From Methanoculleus sp. 7T (GTDB lineage: Archaea > Halobacteriota > Methanomicrobia > Methanomicrobiales > Methanoculleaceae), in contig NZ_JALPRP010000001.1 of the NCBI RefSeq assembly GCF_023195915.1, positions 1,736,001-1,800,000 on the forward strand: 64,000 bases of DNA. The letters run 5' to 3'. The stretch's first letter is position 1; the number at the start of each line of letters is the position of its first letter. Made by a program: the position numbers and the translations under genes. The notes below the pieces were generated by a model that had not been told where the DNA came from, made no database searches, and saw nothing but the letters and a program-made list of their open reading frames with translations. This document shows, in pieces, positions 1-8,206 of the stretch.

Positions 1-1
1 G

Positions 2-79
2 GCGATCTTCCTCGACCTTCTCCGGTCGGGCTACGAGTTCAGGAAAGGGGAGCCTGACCGGTGCGAAAGGCCGGGGTGA
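2..79 (+). CDS. 3' end of a gene that begins before the window
   Basis: Frame 2 is open from the window edge and ends at TGA 77-79, giving a 25-residue tail (starts AIFLDLLRSGYEF, ends CERPG). Its composition looks like normal high-GC coding sequence. No family can be recognised from so little, and the frame could be open by chance. Confidence 0.45.
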   Translation, partial: AIFLDLLRSGYEFRKGEPDRCERPG

Positions 80-386
80 GTCGCCGAACCGGCCGGCCGG
101 GGGACAGTGCACAACTTAAGAAAATACAAACCAGCCCCATGATAACGCGTTGCAACATCTTGCGGGGAAGTCGGATCTCGTTATCCAACGCCATGGCCGG
201 GCATTCGCCCCTCTCCACACCGATCACATATCCATCACATACACGGACAACACCAATTCTGTCGGATCATAGGTCTTTCTTGAATTAAGGTGCAGATATT
301 GGAGATCCCTCGTCAGCGTACATACCCGGATCACATGCCTGTCACAAAAGTGATATATAGTAGACAATGGTTGTCCGTCTGACGCC
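80..386. other. intergenic space, no gene seen
   Basis: About 300 bases between two convergent gene ends. It turns from GC-rich to AT-rich near position 120. The only structure I see is a small hairpin (GACAA-TGG-TTGTC, 363-375) just beyond the stop of the minus-strand gene at 387, which could mark its 3' end. Confidence 0.5.
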
Positions 387-1847
387 TCAAGCCCAGAAGG
401 GGATATACTTCCTATCCCTAGGAGACTTATTGTCCGGATCTGACACCTTGATCAGAGTAGCATCGATCGTATCCTTGATGATACGCGAGGCTATCGAGTA
501 GTTCTTGTCCTCGATACCCAGGCGTTTCCTCAAGGACGTGTTCGTCATATACTCACGACAGACATAGCGCAGGCAACAGTGCTGGTAGCAGGCCCGGACC
601 CGATCCTTCCGATCCATACTGCTCAACGTTCGATGCGAAAACAATGTCACACGCATAAAATCGTTCTCAGCCTGAAACTCAGGAGCGGGGAGTTGATACA
701 CCTCAATCTCCCCTATTGCGCGATCAATACCGGAACCCCGTTCCTCGCAAATACTCATTCGGCGCATTAAAGAAGCCAATTTCTCGTTTCGGGATTGTGG
801 GGGATGATCGATGAATCTAATCGGCTCGATTAGCGGTCTTCCGGGATTAGTAATCTCCATGCGGCAGGAAAAGATCTCGATCAGCGGCCCTGCTCCACGT
901 ACAAAGAAATCCTGATGTATCAAGGCGTTGGCAACGAGTTCCCGAATGGCCAGTTTTGGATACATCTTTTCCTCAACACGGAGGGCATCTTTAATGACCT
1001 CGTTTGCGGGTAACTGATCCCAGATGCGATCGATAAGCGCCTCGAATACAACAGCGTATCCTTCATAGGAGACATCTTCTTTGAGGGCCTGAAGGCGATC
1101 TTTACCCTTGTAATGTATAATCCGCACACCTTTTCGCTCAAGCGAAGGGAACACGCGGAGATCCTTCGCGAACAGTATCGCTCCAAGATTTGTAATGGCA
1201 TATGTAGGCCCATGCCGTTCGATTACCTTCTCATTTTCAAGAAAACCAAGAATCCCAACTCGGTTATCTGGCAAGGGATGCTTTAGGAGATCAAAGACGG
1301 CAGGATAGTTGATCTTCGTGAGGACATCATCAGAAGATTGATTGGACAACGCAATATCTTCTTCAAAGGGCATGTTCCTACTCATGTGCCAGATTCTTCT
1401 TTCCTTCTCAGGGAATTTTGACAGAGGGTGCGTTGTCGAGCCGATTCGGATATAAGATTTCGAATAAAACCGAACCGGTTGATCCCGTGTTGCCGCTATC
1501 TGAAAAACGATGACCCGCCCCTCGGGATAGTCCACTTCTTTGATACCGACCTCTATTGCCGGATTTAGACCTCGCAGAAGCCATGGCTCCAGATCCTCGT
1601 TGCCTTTCCCTTTACAGTTTTTCGGTCTGAAATTCGTTCCGACGATCTCATGAGTGTTGTTGTCTATTCCCCAGATAATATAGCCGGCTTTCTGTTCATT
1701 TAGGCACGCAGAATTGCTTATAGCAGAAATATATTCCCCGATTTTTTGCGGATCTGAAAAACTCACCTTGAACTCGATCCATTCTGTCTCGGCAGGCATT
1801 GCCCTCGCTTTATCGATTAAATCGTGCCAAAAAGCATCATCCGGCAT
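387..1847 (-). CDS. AlbA_2 (Schlafen-like) ATP-binding protein, putative regulator
   Basis: A 486-residue protein of the family formerly called AAA_4, in which an N-terminal AlbA_2 domain is followed by a GHKL-type ATP-binding region. Seen: the AlbA_2 signature around residues 21-70 (TEWIEFKVSF, then YIIWGIDN), a histidine-kinase-like N box near residue 305 (ELVANALIHQDF), a GSGI turn near 380, and a basic C-terminal tail that may hold a winged helix. Such proteins are often linked to stress or phage defence, but no function is proven for this one. ATG 1847 was chosen because the longer reading at 1886 would need TTG; no clear ribosome site is seen. The gene is visibly AT-richer than its neighbours and stands alone, suggesting transfer. 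Confidence 0.8.
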   Translation of the reverse strand: MPDDAFWHDLIDKARAMPAETEWIEFKVSFSDPQKIGEYISAISNSACLNEQKAGYIIWGIDNNTHEIVGTNFRPKNCKGKGNEDLEPWLLRGLNPAIEVGIKEVDYPEGRVIVFQIAATRDQPVRFYSKSYIRIGSTTHPLSKFPEKERRIWHMSRNMPFEEDIALSNQSSDDVLTKINYPAVFDLLKHPLPDNRVGILGFLENEKVIERHGPTYAITNLGAILFAKDLRVFPSLERKGVRIIHYKGKDRLQALKEDVSYEGYAVVFEALIDRIWDQLPANEVIKDALRVEEKMYPKLAIRELVANALIHQDFFVRGAGPLIEIFSCRMEITNPGRPLIEPIRFIDHPPQSRNEKLASLMRRMSICEERGSGIDRAIGEIEVYQLPAPEFQAENDFMRVTLFSHRTLSSMDRKDRVRACYQHCCLRYVCREYMTNTSLRKRLGIEDKNYSIASRIIKDTIDATLIKVSDPDNKSPRDRKYIPFWA

Positions 1848-1957
1848 TAGAGCACTATTGTCATGAAAAACTAAAAACTTATGCAAGCGTTTTCCACGCC
1901 AGCGAGACAGTCTCCCCTGATGCCGATCTCACTTGGATAAATGTTATCGATAAGGGG

Positions 1958-1988
1958 TGGGATGCCCAGTAACTGCATGGGCATCCCA
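1958..1988. repeat. perfect 11-bp inverted repeat
   Basis: TGGGATGCCCA (1958-1968) and TGGGCATCCCA (1978-1988) are exact reverse complements separated by nine bases. The repeat lies in the 247-base space between the AlbA_2 gene (start 1847) and the end of the cbi operon (2095). It is about 110 bases from either gene, so it could be a hairpin in the cbi 3' tail or an operator for the AlbA_2 gene. Nothing else recognisable lies in this space. Confidence 0.6.
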
Positions 1989-2094
1989 ACTGTATTTCTG
2001 CCGACCTCCCGAGATAAACCGCCCCAGAACATCCGAGTGACCCGCGAACGGTTCACTTTCAGAATCGTTCATCAGAAACTCGTGTCGGGGAGTC

Positions 2095-2667
2095 CTAAAA
2101 CTCCCCGGTCACCACCACAAAAAGGTCGCCCCGGGCCGCCGGGGGCTCTGCCCCCGTCCCGAGAGCGATTCGCTCCTCCGGGTAACCGAGGTCCTCGCAG
2201 ACGGCTACCTTGGTCTCCGGCGGGAGGGCGGCCGCAAGCGCCCCGACGTCGAAGGCCGGGTCTGCAATAAGGAAGACGACCCGGCCCCGAAGGATCTCCT
2301 CTCGTGCTTCGGCGATCGCCCGGGCATGGTCCTTCCCGTGGGCCGAGACGACCGCCGCCCGCGTCATCGGGACCTTCAGCCGGGCAAAGGCGACCTGGAG
2401 GGACGATATCCCGGGGACCACGTCGCCCGGGAGGTAGCCGAGCCCTGCAAGCATCGGGTCGCCCGTCGAGAGGACGACAGCGTGGGCCGGGAGGGACCGG
2501 AGACCCCGGTAATCTGAGATCTCATGCACCTCGCACCCCGGCGGGACGGCGGTCCCGGCAAGCGCGATTGCCCGGGGAGAACCGTAGATGAGCGTCGCCC
2601 CCGCGATGACCCCGACCGCCTCTGCAGTCAGCATGCCCGGGCCGCAGCCAACGCCCACGATCTTCAC
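2095..2667 (-). CDS. cbiE: cobalt-precorrin-7 (C5)-methyltransferase CbiE
   Basis: Transfers a methyl group from S-adenosylmethionine to C5 of the corrin ring during anaerobic cobalamin synthesis. The 190-residue product has the SAM-binding glycine turn of the uroporphyrinogen-III/precorrin methylase fold at the N terminus (VGVGCGPGML, residues 4-13), then YGSPRA, LSTGDPML and GISSLQ. The start is GTG 2667: its GTGA overlaps the TGA of cbiD by four bases, so the two are translationally coupled, and the longer open frame only reads cbiD out of frame. CbiT is not fused to it, as it is in bacterial CobL, but is encoded at the head of the operon. Last gene of the cbi run. Confidence 0.93.
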   Translation of the reverse strand: MKIVGVGCGPGMLTAEAVGVIAGATLIYGSPRAIALAGTAVPPGCEVHEISDYRGLRSLPAHAVVLSTGDPMLAGLGYLPGDVVPGISSLQVAFARLKVPMTRAAVVSAHGKDHARAIAEAREEILRGRVVFLIADPAFDVGALAAALPPETKVAVCEDLGYPEERIALGTGAEPPAARGDLFVVVTGEF

Positions 2668-3677
2668 GGCGATTCCCCGATGACCTTCCCGTCGCGGCTG
2701 ACGATCACGACCCTGACGTTGGGGTAGCGCTCCCGGAACGCCGCAAGTTCCCGGCCGGCCACCTCCTCCCACTGCGGGGTCGCCGAGAGCTCCTCGACCG
2801 TCGCACACCCGGTCCCGGCGAGGACGTCCGGGTTCATGAACTTCAGGATCAGGCCGGGGAGCCCGCAGATCACCGTATCGCCGTCGGCCGCCCGGAGCGC
2901 CTCGGCGAGTTTGCTCCCCACGAGGACCACCTCCCGCTCCGGGAAGAGAAGCCGGGAGTAGCGGAGCCCGAGCCGTCCGGTCGTCAGCACGACCCCCCTC
3001 GGAGCCCGGACGATCCGGTCGAGCACCCCCTCCGTGAGATGGTCGTCCCAGGGCTCCACGAGCCCGGTCGTCCCGAGGACCGATATCCCGGCGTGCACCC
3101 CGATCTTCGGGTTCAGCGTCTTCTGCGCCACCTCGGCGCCCCGGGGGATCGTCAGGATGACGGTTACGCCCGAGAGGTCCGCCTCCTTCACCCCCTCCTC
3201 GATCGAGCGCCTGATACAGTCGAGCGCCGGATCGCTGATCGCCGGCGTCCCCTGGCGGTGGCGGTGGGTGTCCCGGGCGAAACTCCCGATCCCCTCGCCG
3301 GGGACGAACTGCACCGACCCCGAGAGCGAGGGGACGGCGGTCGCGACGAACTCAAGCCCCGCGGTCACGTCCGAGGGGTAGTCGCCGGCGTCCTTCCAGC
3401 ACGACGCGGTCCCCCGGTAGGCGTCCACAGGAATCCTGACCGCGATCCCGCAGGGGAGGGTGATCCCGACCCCTTTGACCTCGTCCTCCGCAAGCGAGAG
3501 GACCGCCGCCTTACAGGCCGCGGCCGCCGTCGTCCCGGTCGTGAACCCCCGGCGGAGCACCGTTCCCGACGAAGTCAGGACCGCAAGACCCCGCCTGACG
3601 TCCGGGAGGAGGTCGGGGGACCGGCACGCCGCCACCCACTCTTCAGGATACTCGAAATCAGTAACCGGGTCCCTCAT
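2664..3677 (-). CDS. cbiD: cobalt-precorrin-5B (C1)-methyltransferase CbiD
   Basis: SAM-dependent C1 methylation in anaerobic corrin ring synthesis. The 337-residue product carries the family's hallmark GFTTGTTAAAACKAA (residues 44-58). Other CbiD features are the IPRGAEVAQKTLNPKIG stretch, which contains the conserved asparagine region, and IVVEPWD-like text after GTTGL. Start ATG 3677 lies 20 bases inside the end of cbiC; the open frame further upstream is only the shadow of cbiC. It overlaps cbiE by GTGA. Length is normal for the family (about 350). Confidence 0.93.
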   Translation of the reverse strand: MRDPVTDFEYPEEWVAACRSPDLLPDVRRGLAVLTSSGTVLRRGFTTGTTAAAACKAAVLSLAEDEVKGVGITLPCGIAVRIPVDAYRGTASCWKDAGDYPSDVTAGLEFVATAVPSLSGSVQFVPGEGIGSFARDTHRHRQGTPAISDPALDCIRRSIEEGVKEADLSGVTVILTIPRGAEVAQKTLNPKIGVHAGISVLGTTGLVEPWDDHLTEGVLDRIVRAPRGVVLTTGRLGLRYSRLLFPEREVVLVGSKLAEALRAADGDTVICGLPGLILKFMNPDVLAGTGCATVEELSATPQWEEVAGRELAAFRERYPNVRVVIVSRDGKVIGESP

Positions 3678-4338
3678 AGCCTGCACGCTCGGCAAGAATC
3701 GTGATAATCTCGTTGATCGCCGCCACCGCCACAGGCGTGCCGCCCCGGGTGCCGACGTTGGATACCGACGGCACGTCGAGGGCACGAAGCGCCTCCTTCG
3801 ACTCCGCCGCGTTCACAAACCCGACCGGGGTCCCGACGACCAGCGCCGGGCGGACCCCTTCCCGGACCATGTCGCAGACGACAAGGAGCGCCGAGGGGGC
3901 GTTCCCGATGACCACGATTGCGCCCCCTATCCGGTCCCGCAGGGCGACGAACCCAGCCGAAGTCCGGGTGATCCCGCGCTCGCGGGCGATATCCTCCCCG
4001 AAGTCGAGGGCGCAGAGGACCTCGCTTCCGTGCCCGCGTTTCAGGATGCCGGTCTGCACCATCCTGATGTCGGTGATGACCGGCGCCTGCCGGGCGAGCG
4101 CGGAGAGCCCCGCCCCGACCGGGTCGCCGGCAAACCGCATCAGGTCGGCCATCGCAAAGTCGCCGACCGCTATCGAGCACCGCTGCCGGATCCGGTCCTC
4201 GGGGGTGGCGTTCCCCACTCGCTCCCGGGCAAGGTTCCGGCTCGTGCTCGCTATCGCGTAAGCCTCCGGGGTGACCGCCGCAAGGTCAGTATACGTATTT
4301 CCGGTGGTATCCCCGGGGCGTGATGATTCCTCTCTCAT
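3658..4338 (-). CDS. cbiC: cobalt-precorrin-8 methylmutase CbiC
   Basis: Moves the C11 methyl group to C12 to give cobyrinic acid. The 226-residue product has the CobH/CbiC signatures VIGNAPSALL and GTPVGFVNAAESKEAL in the C-terminal half. Two in-frame ATGs exist; ATG 4338 is favoured because GGAGGG lies nine bases before it, while the same box abuts ATG 4347 directly. Oddity: in CobH, from memory, the catalytic histidine lies in a stretch reading RMVHACGS. The aligned stretch here is RCSIAVGD (residues 53-60), with isoleucine in the histidine position. The gene overlaps both cbiH and cbiD. Confidence 0.9.
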   Translation of the reverse strand: MREESSRPGDTTGNTYTDLAAVTPEAYAIASTSRNLARERVGNATPEDRIRQRCSIAVGDFAMADLMRFAGDPVGAGLSALARQAPVITDIRMVQTGILKRGHGSEVLCALDFGEDIARERGITRTSAGFVALRDRIGGAIVVIGNAPSALLVVCDMVREGVRPALVVGTPVGFVNAAESKEALRALDVPSVSNVGTRGGTPVAVAAINEIITILAERAGYEGPGY

Positions 4339-5080
4339 CTCCCTCATCCCTCCAGATTCTCGTCTCTTCTCCGCCCACAAAAACGATCGAGTGCATATCC
4401 ACAAAGGCGAAGTGGTCTTCAAACTCACCGAGCGTCGTGATCAGCCGCTCCTCCCCTTCCCGGTAGGCGTTCTTGACCACCCCGACCGGTGTCGCGTCCG
4501 GGAGGTGGCGGCGGGCGATCCCGACCGCGACGTCCAAGTTGTGCGGCCTCCCTCGGCTCCTCGGGTTGTAGAGGACGACCGGCACGCCCATCCGGAACGC
4601 GAGGTCGAGCCTTCGCTCGATCTCCTCCCAGGGCGTCAGAAGGTCGGAGAGGCTCATCGTGACGTAGTCCCCCGAGAGCGGCGATCCGAGGAGCGCCGCC
4701 GCCGAGACCGCGGCCGTGATGCCGGGGACGACCTCGACCGGGACCTGCGTCCCCGAGCGTTCCGCCACCTCGAGCACGATGCTCGCCATCCCGTAGACCC
4801 CGGCGTCGCCGCCGCTCACCATCGCGACGATGCGGTCCTCGGCAAGGGCGAGCGCCTTCTTCGCCCGGTCGACCTCCCGGCCCATGCTGCTCCGGACAAC
4901 CTCCTTCCCGGCCAGCATCGGCATAACCAGGTCGAGGTAGAACCCGTTGCCGACGACGCATTCGGCCTCGCCGAGGGCTCTCAGCGCCCGGGGCGTCATC
5001 TGCAGCAGGTTGCCGGGGCCGGTCCCGACGATGTACAGTTTTCCTCCATTATCGTGCGATTGCAACGGTAACACTCCCAT
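4286..5080 (-). CDS. cbiH: cobalt-precorrin-3B C17-methyltransferase CbiH
   Basis: Ring-contracting C17 methyltransferase of the anaerobic B12 pathway. SAM-fold signature KLYIVGTGPGNLLQMTP near the N terminus, followed by VSGGDAGVYGMA (GGDxGxYGMA is typical of CbiH/CobJ), GITAAVSAAALLG, and YNPRSRGRP. About 264 residues from ATG 5080. The start is uncertain: the family normally begins two or three residues before LYIVG, and GGAGG sits four bases before an in-frame CTG at 5038, while ATG 5080 overlaps the end of cbiG by 32 bases. ATG is taken by default. Confidence 0.9.
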   Translation of the reverse strand: MGVLPLQSHDNGGKLYIVGTGPGNLLQMTPRALRALGEAECVVGNGFYLDLVMPMLAGKEVVRSSMGREVDRAKKALALAEDRIVAMVSGGDAGVYGMASIVLEVAERSGTQVPVEVVPGITAAVSAAALLGSPLSGDYVTMSLSDLLTPWEEIERRLDLAFRMGVPVVLYNPRSRGRPHNLDVAVGIARRHLPDATPVGVVKNAYREGEERLITTLGEFEDHFAFVDMHSIVFVGGEETRIWRDEGDERGIITPRGYHRKYVY

Positions 5081-5921
5081 AGGTCTGCTTGGCAAGAACC
5101 AGTTCTTTCCGCTTCGAGACCGCGAGGGCCGCTGGTTCCGCGACCCCGGCAAGCCCGATCAGGGAGGCCCTTGAGGGTGATGGGGCCTCCTCTGCGTTCA
5201 ACGTTTCGTCGTCCAGGAAGACGAGGTTGCCGCCGAGGTCCGCAACGGCGCCGATGAGGCCCGCCTCTCCGCGCTTCTTTACGGTCGTCGCATAGACGAG
5301 GACCTCGGCGGGGGCAACCCCCGCCTCCCGGAGGGCCTCTCCGACGGCCTCGGCCACATCGACGGCCGCAACACCCTTCCGGCACCCGACGCCGACGACG
5401 TAGTCCCCCTTCCTGACAAGGAGGGAGACCCCCGGTCCCGCGACGACGATCCCGGGGCCGGTGACCGCGTAGAGCGGCACATCGCCGTCCAGCACCGCGG
5501 CGTTCACGGCCCGGGTGGAGTCGCGGTTCACGACGTCGCACCCGGTTCGGGCGGCGATCCCCTCCACCGACTCCCGGCCGCGGGTCTCGGTCGCGGTCGT
5601 GATCACCGGCTCGATCCCGAGGCCGGCAAGTTCCCGGGCAAGGTCGTTTGCGCCGTGGTGGCCGCCGACGACCGGGACTGCGTAGCGCAGGTCCGGGCCG
5701 ACCACAACGACCGCCGGGTCCCGCCACTTGTCGACGAGGAGCGGGGCCACGCCCCGGACAGCGATCCCGGCCGACATCAGGGCGACGATCCGGTCGTACG
5801 CGGCAAACGCCTCCCGGAAGGCCTCCGGGCCGTAGGGGACGACCTCTGCGCCGAGGGCGCCCGCTATCCGGCGGGCGTCGGGGAGAAACCGCTCAAGCGC
5901 TATCACGGCCGTCTTCGTCAT
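5049..5921 (-). CDS. cbiG: cobalt-precorrin-5A hydrolase CbiG
   Basis: Opens the delta-lactone of cobalt-precorrin-5A and releases acetaldehyde. The 290-residue product shows the three-part CbiG layout: N-terminal domain (SAGIAVRGVAPLL, then VVGGHHGAN), a variable middle, and the C-terminal CbiG_C domain with VGVGCRKGV and the VYATTVKKR region. ATG 5921 overlaps the stop of cbiF by ATGA, and everything in the frame before it is cbiF shadow. Not fused to CbiH or CbiJ, as happens in some archaea and bacteria. Confidence 0.92.
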   Translation of the reverse strand: MTKTAVIALERFLPDARRIAGALGAEVVPYGPEAFREAFAAYDRIVALMSAGIAVRGVAPLLVDKWRDPAVVVVGPDLRYAVPVVGGHHGANDLARELAGLGIEPVITTATETRGRESVEGIAARTGCDVVNRDSTRAVNAAVLDGDVPLYAVTGPGIVVAGPGVSLLVRKGDYVVGVGCRKGVAAVDVAEAVGEALREAGVAPAEVLVYATTVKKRGEAGLIGAVADLGGNLVFLDDETLNAEEAPSPSRASLIGLAGVAEPAALAVSKRKELVLAKQTYGSVTVAIAR

Positions 5922-6634
5922 GAGTAGAGGACCGACCTCCCGAACCCCGACGTCGCCGGGTCCACCACCTTGCCGATGATGATCAGCGCCGTCCGCTCGA
6001 TCCCGGCCGCCCGCGCCTTCGCCGCGATATCGGCGACCGTCCCCAAAACGACCTTCTGGTCCGGCCACGAGGCGTGGTAGACGACCGCGGCCGGGGTCTC
6101 GGGGGGGCACTCCACCCGGGCGAGGACCTCCTCCATCCGCTCGGTCCCGAGGAAGACCACCATCGTCTGCCCGAGCCGGGAGAACTCGGCGATCCGGTCC
6201 TCGGCAAGCGTCGCCCCAGCCGGGCGGGTGACGATCAGGCTCTCCGAGACGTCGCGGAGGGTGAACTGGGTCTTGAGGGCCGCCGCCGCCGCAAAGAGCG
6301 ACGAGACCCCAGGCACGATCTCGGCCTCGATCCCGCGCCGCTCAAGCGCCGCCATCTGCTCGACGATCGCCCCGTAGAGGGCCGGGTCGCCCGAATGGAG
6401 CCTGACGACAAGTTCCCCGGCCCGGACGTGCTCCTCAATGGCGTCGACGATCTCAGGAAGCGTCATCCCCCAACTGTCGAGTTTCACCGTCGCGCCCGAC
6501 TCTTCCACGAGCGCCGGGTTCACGAGCGAGCCCGCGTAGATGAGGACGTCGGCACGCCGGAGGAGGTCCATGCCCCGGACCGTGATGAGGTCGGGCGCCC
6601 CCGGTCCGGCACCCACGATGTAGACCTTACTCAT
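5918..6634 (-). CDS. cbiF: cobalt-precorrin-4 C11-methyltransferase CbiF
   Basis: SAM-dependent C11 methylation of cobalt-precorrin-4. The 238-residue product begins MSKVYIVGAGPGAPDLITVRG-like, the standard CbiF/CobM N terminus, and contains VRLHSGDPALYGAI, PGVSSLFAAAA and VVYHASWPDQ, all diagnostic of this member of the methylase family. ATG 6634 lies in ATGAGTAA, sharing eight bases with the end of cbiL. Another ATG five codons earlier is less consistent with family length. Confidence 0.93.
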   Translation of the reverse strand: MSKVYIVGAGPGAPDLITVRGMDLLRRADVLIYAGSLVNPALVEESGATVKLDSWGMTLPEIVDAIEEHVRAGELVVRLHSGDPALYGAIVEQMAALERRGIEAEIVPGVSSLFAAAAALKTQFTLRDVSESLIVTRPAGATLAEDRIAEFSRLGQTMVVFLGTERMEEVLARVECPPETPAAVVYHASWPDQKVVLGTVADIAAKARAAGIERTALIIIGKVVDPATSGFGRSVLYS

Positions 6635-7244
6635 GCGGCCGCCTCGCAAAGAGGATCGAGAAGTAGTCGCTCTCCTCGGGAAGGTCGTCCCCCCGGTAGA
6701 CCTGCTGCTCGGGGAGGAACATCCGCTCCACGAGGACGAACTCCGAGTAGCCTCGTTCCTTCAGATCGGCCGCGAGCGCCGCCGGTCTCCTGACCTTCAT
6801 GAAGATCCGGGACTCAAGCCCGCTCCCGTCCGAGACGAGGAACCCGCCCGCCACCGGGACGTTCGCCACGGAGGCGAACGCGGTGATCGAACTGATCCCG
6901 GGCTCGGTCGCGAACGAGATCTCCGGGTAGTGCTCGCCGATGACCTCGCAGAGCCGGGAGAAGGTCGAGTAGAAATTCGGGTCCCCGATGATCCCAAAGA
7001 CCACAAGCCCATCCAATGCCTGCGGGGCGATCCGGTCGGCGTTCTCTTCGAGGCATCTCCGGATATAGTCCTCGTCGCTCGTCATCGGGAACTTGAGGAC
7101 GACGGCGTCGGGGCGGTAGGGCTGCACCAGGTCGTAAGCAAGTTTTCCGGGCACAAAGACCGCCGCCGCTTCACGGAGGAGGCGGACCGCCCGCAGCGTC
7201 AGGAGTTCCGGGTCGCCGGGCCCGAGCCCCACGCCTACGAGCAT
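6627..7244 (-). CDS. cbiL: cobalt-factor II / precorrin-2 C20-methyltransferase CbiL
   Basis: First dedicated methylation of the corrin branch, at C20. The 205-residue product starts directly with the SAM-fold (MLVGVGLGPGDPELLTLRAV) and has GDPNFYSTF and EPGISSITAFA, typical CbiL positions. Slightly shorter than the bacterial enzyme (about 230). It overlaps cbiT by ten bases and cbiF by eight. Confidence 0.92.
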   Translation of the reverse strand: MLVGVGLGPGDPELLTLRAVRLLREAAAVFVPGKLAYDLVQPYRPDAVVLKFPMTSDEDYIRRCLEENADRIAPQALDGLVVFGIIGDPNFYSTFSRLCEVIGEHYPEISFATEPGISSITAFASVANVPVAGGFLVSDGSGLESRIFMKVRRPAALAADLKERGYSEFVLVERMFLPEQQVYRGDDLPEESDYFSILFARRPHE

Positions 7245-7765
7245 TCGGCACCCCCGACGACGACGTAGACCGGGTTTAGGGGTTTGAACATCAATCCGTC
7301 GGCGATCCCGGCGGACCGAGAGACCTGCAGGTGGACGGCCTCGACGAATATCCCGAGGCGCTGCATGCTCGTGATAGCCTCGTGGAGCGTCCCGACCATG
7401 ACCGCGTTCACGACGATCCTCCCCCGCACTTTTGCGGCAAGGATGTCGAGCACCTCGGGGAGGCGGCGGGACCCTCCGACGAAGGCGGCGTCGAGCCGGT
7501 CGATGCCGGCAAGCACATCCACCGCGTCGCCCTCGAAGAAATCGATATTCTCGGCGCCGGCCTCGGCCGCTTCCCGCCGGGCATAGGCGATCGCTTCCGG
7601 TCTTTTGTCAATCGCGTAGACGCGCTCCGCCACCCTCGATGCGGCGATGGAGACCTTCCCGGTCCCGCACCCGACATCGACCACCCGGTCGCCCGGGCGG
7701 ATGCCGAGTTTTGCGAGCGAGACGGCCATGACTTCGTCCTGCGTAGGTCCACCCTTCAGTCCCAT
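7235..7765 (-). CDS. cbiT: cobalt-precorrin-6B C15-methyltransferase (decarboxylating) CbiT
   Basis: Methylates C15 and decarboxylates the C12 acetate chain. The 176-residue product is a class I SAM methyltransferase, not of the SAM-fold shared by the other cbi enzymes: GGPTQDEVMA (residues 5-14) is the CbiT substrate loop and VVDVGCGTGKVSIA (28-41) is motif I. First gene of the minus-strand operon cbiT-L-F-G-H-C-D-E; ATG 7765 is preceded by GGGGATC. No gene for precorrin-6A reductase (cbiJ), a chelatase or the amidases lies here, so these must be elsewhere. Confidence 0.94.
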   Translation of the reverse strand: MGLKGGPTQDEVMAVSLAKLGIRPGDRVVDVGCGTGKVSIAASRVAERVYAIDKRPEAIAYARREAAEAGAENIDFFEGDAVDVLAGIDRLDAAFVGGSRRLPEVLDILAAKVRGRIVVNAVMVGTLHEAITSMQRLGIFVEAVHLQVSRSAGIADGLMFKPLNPVYVVVGGAECS

Positions 7766-7798
7766 AAGATCCCCAGTTACCAGATAAATTTGTGTTAA

Positions 7799-7810
7799 CT
7801 TTTAATAAAT
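7799..7810 (-). promoter_or_regulatory. candidate box A of the cbi operon
   Basis: Read on the minus strand, ATTTATTAAAAG lies about 36 bases before the cbiT start, which would place transcription start near 7780 and leave a short leader holding the GGGGAT ribosome site. A leader this short leaves no room for a cobalamin riboswitch. Confidence 0.5.
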
Positions 7811-7988
7811 TGACCAGTGAGCCGCTCTTGAAAATGCAGAAGTACCGTTGGCGGTTCGGGCAATAATAGGTGGCGGTACGGGGCAAGGGCCATTCCGGAG
7901 AAGTGGATCCGGGAAGTCCCGGGAAAACCTGTTCTATCACCGGGTAGTCCCCATCGCGGCGGCGGGAGGCCGATGCCGCCGGGCTGCA
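7811..7988. other. intergenic space with several inverted repeats
   Basis: Lies between the two divergent promoters. Visible dyads: GTACCG with CGGTAC around 7830-7876, TCCGGGA-AG-TCCCGGGA near 7904-7922, and GGCGGC with GCCGCC around 7953-7980. They lie outside both inferred transcripts, so they may be protein binding sites or remnants of a repeat; no gene is seen. Confidence 0.4.
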
Positions 7989-7999
7989 ACATAAAACTT
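7989..7999 (+). promoter_or_regulatory. candidate box A of the ferredoxin-reductase operon
   Basis: ACATAAAACTT is centred about 27 bases before ATG 8021, which predicts a nearly leaderless mRNA. No ribosome site precedes the ATG, in agreement. Confidence 0.5.
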
Positions 8000-8020
8000 T
8001 TTGCGACACCAGCAACAAAC

Positions 8021-8206
8021 ATGAGTACAATGCTCAGGATTAACCGAGACAAGTGTGGATACTGCGGCACCTGCGTCGCAGTCTGTCCCGAAGATGCGCT
8101 CGAGCTGATCGACGCCTATCTCAGTCTGGAGCGGGAGTGCATCGCCTGCGGCATCTGCGCACGGGCATGCCCGCTCGGAGCACTGGAGGTCGTCCATGAA
8201 GAGTAA
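8021..8206 (+). CDS. 2[4Fe-4S] ferredoxin, partner of the lipid reductase
   Basis: Small electron carrier of 61 residues with two clusters: [12 protein letters not shown] and [12 protein letters not shown], each with CxxCxxCxxxCP spacing. The gene ends 11 bases inside the following geranylgeranyl reductase gene. In Methanosarcina acetivorans a ferredoxin encoded next to the reductase supplies electrons for lipid saturation (established there, inferred here). ATG 8021 is preferred because box A lies 27 bases upstream; ATG 8030 is an alternative. Confidence 0.9.
   Translation: MSTMLRINRDKCGYCGTCVAVCPEDALELIDAYLSLERECIACGICARACPLGALEVVHEE

Noticed and set aside
3039-3704. Long plus-strand frames opposite the cbi genes
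   Set aside because: They are antisense shadows typical of GC-rich DNA; the minus-strand frames carry clear enzyme motifs.
7766-8020. Cobalamin riboswitch before the cbi operon
   Set aside because: The inferred cbi leader is only about 15 bases, and the B12-box sequence is not seen; the nearby inverted repeats lie upstream of box A.
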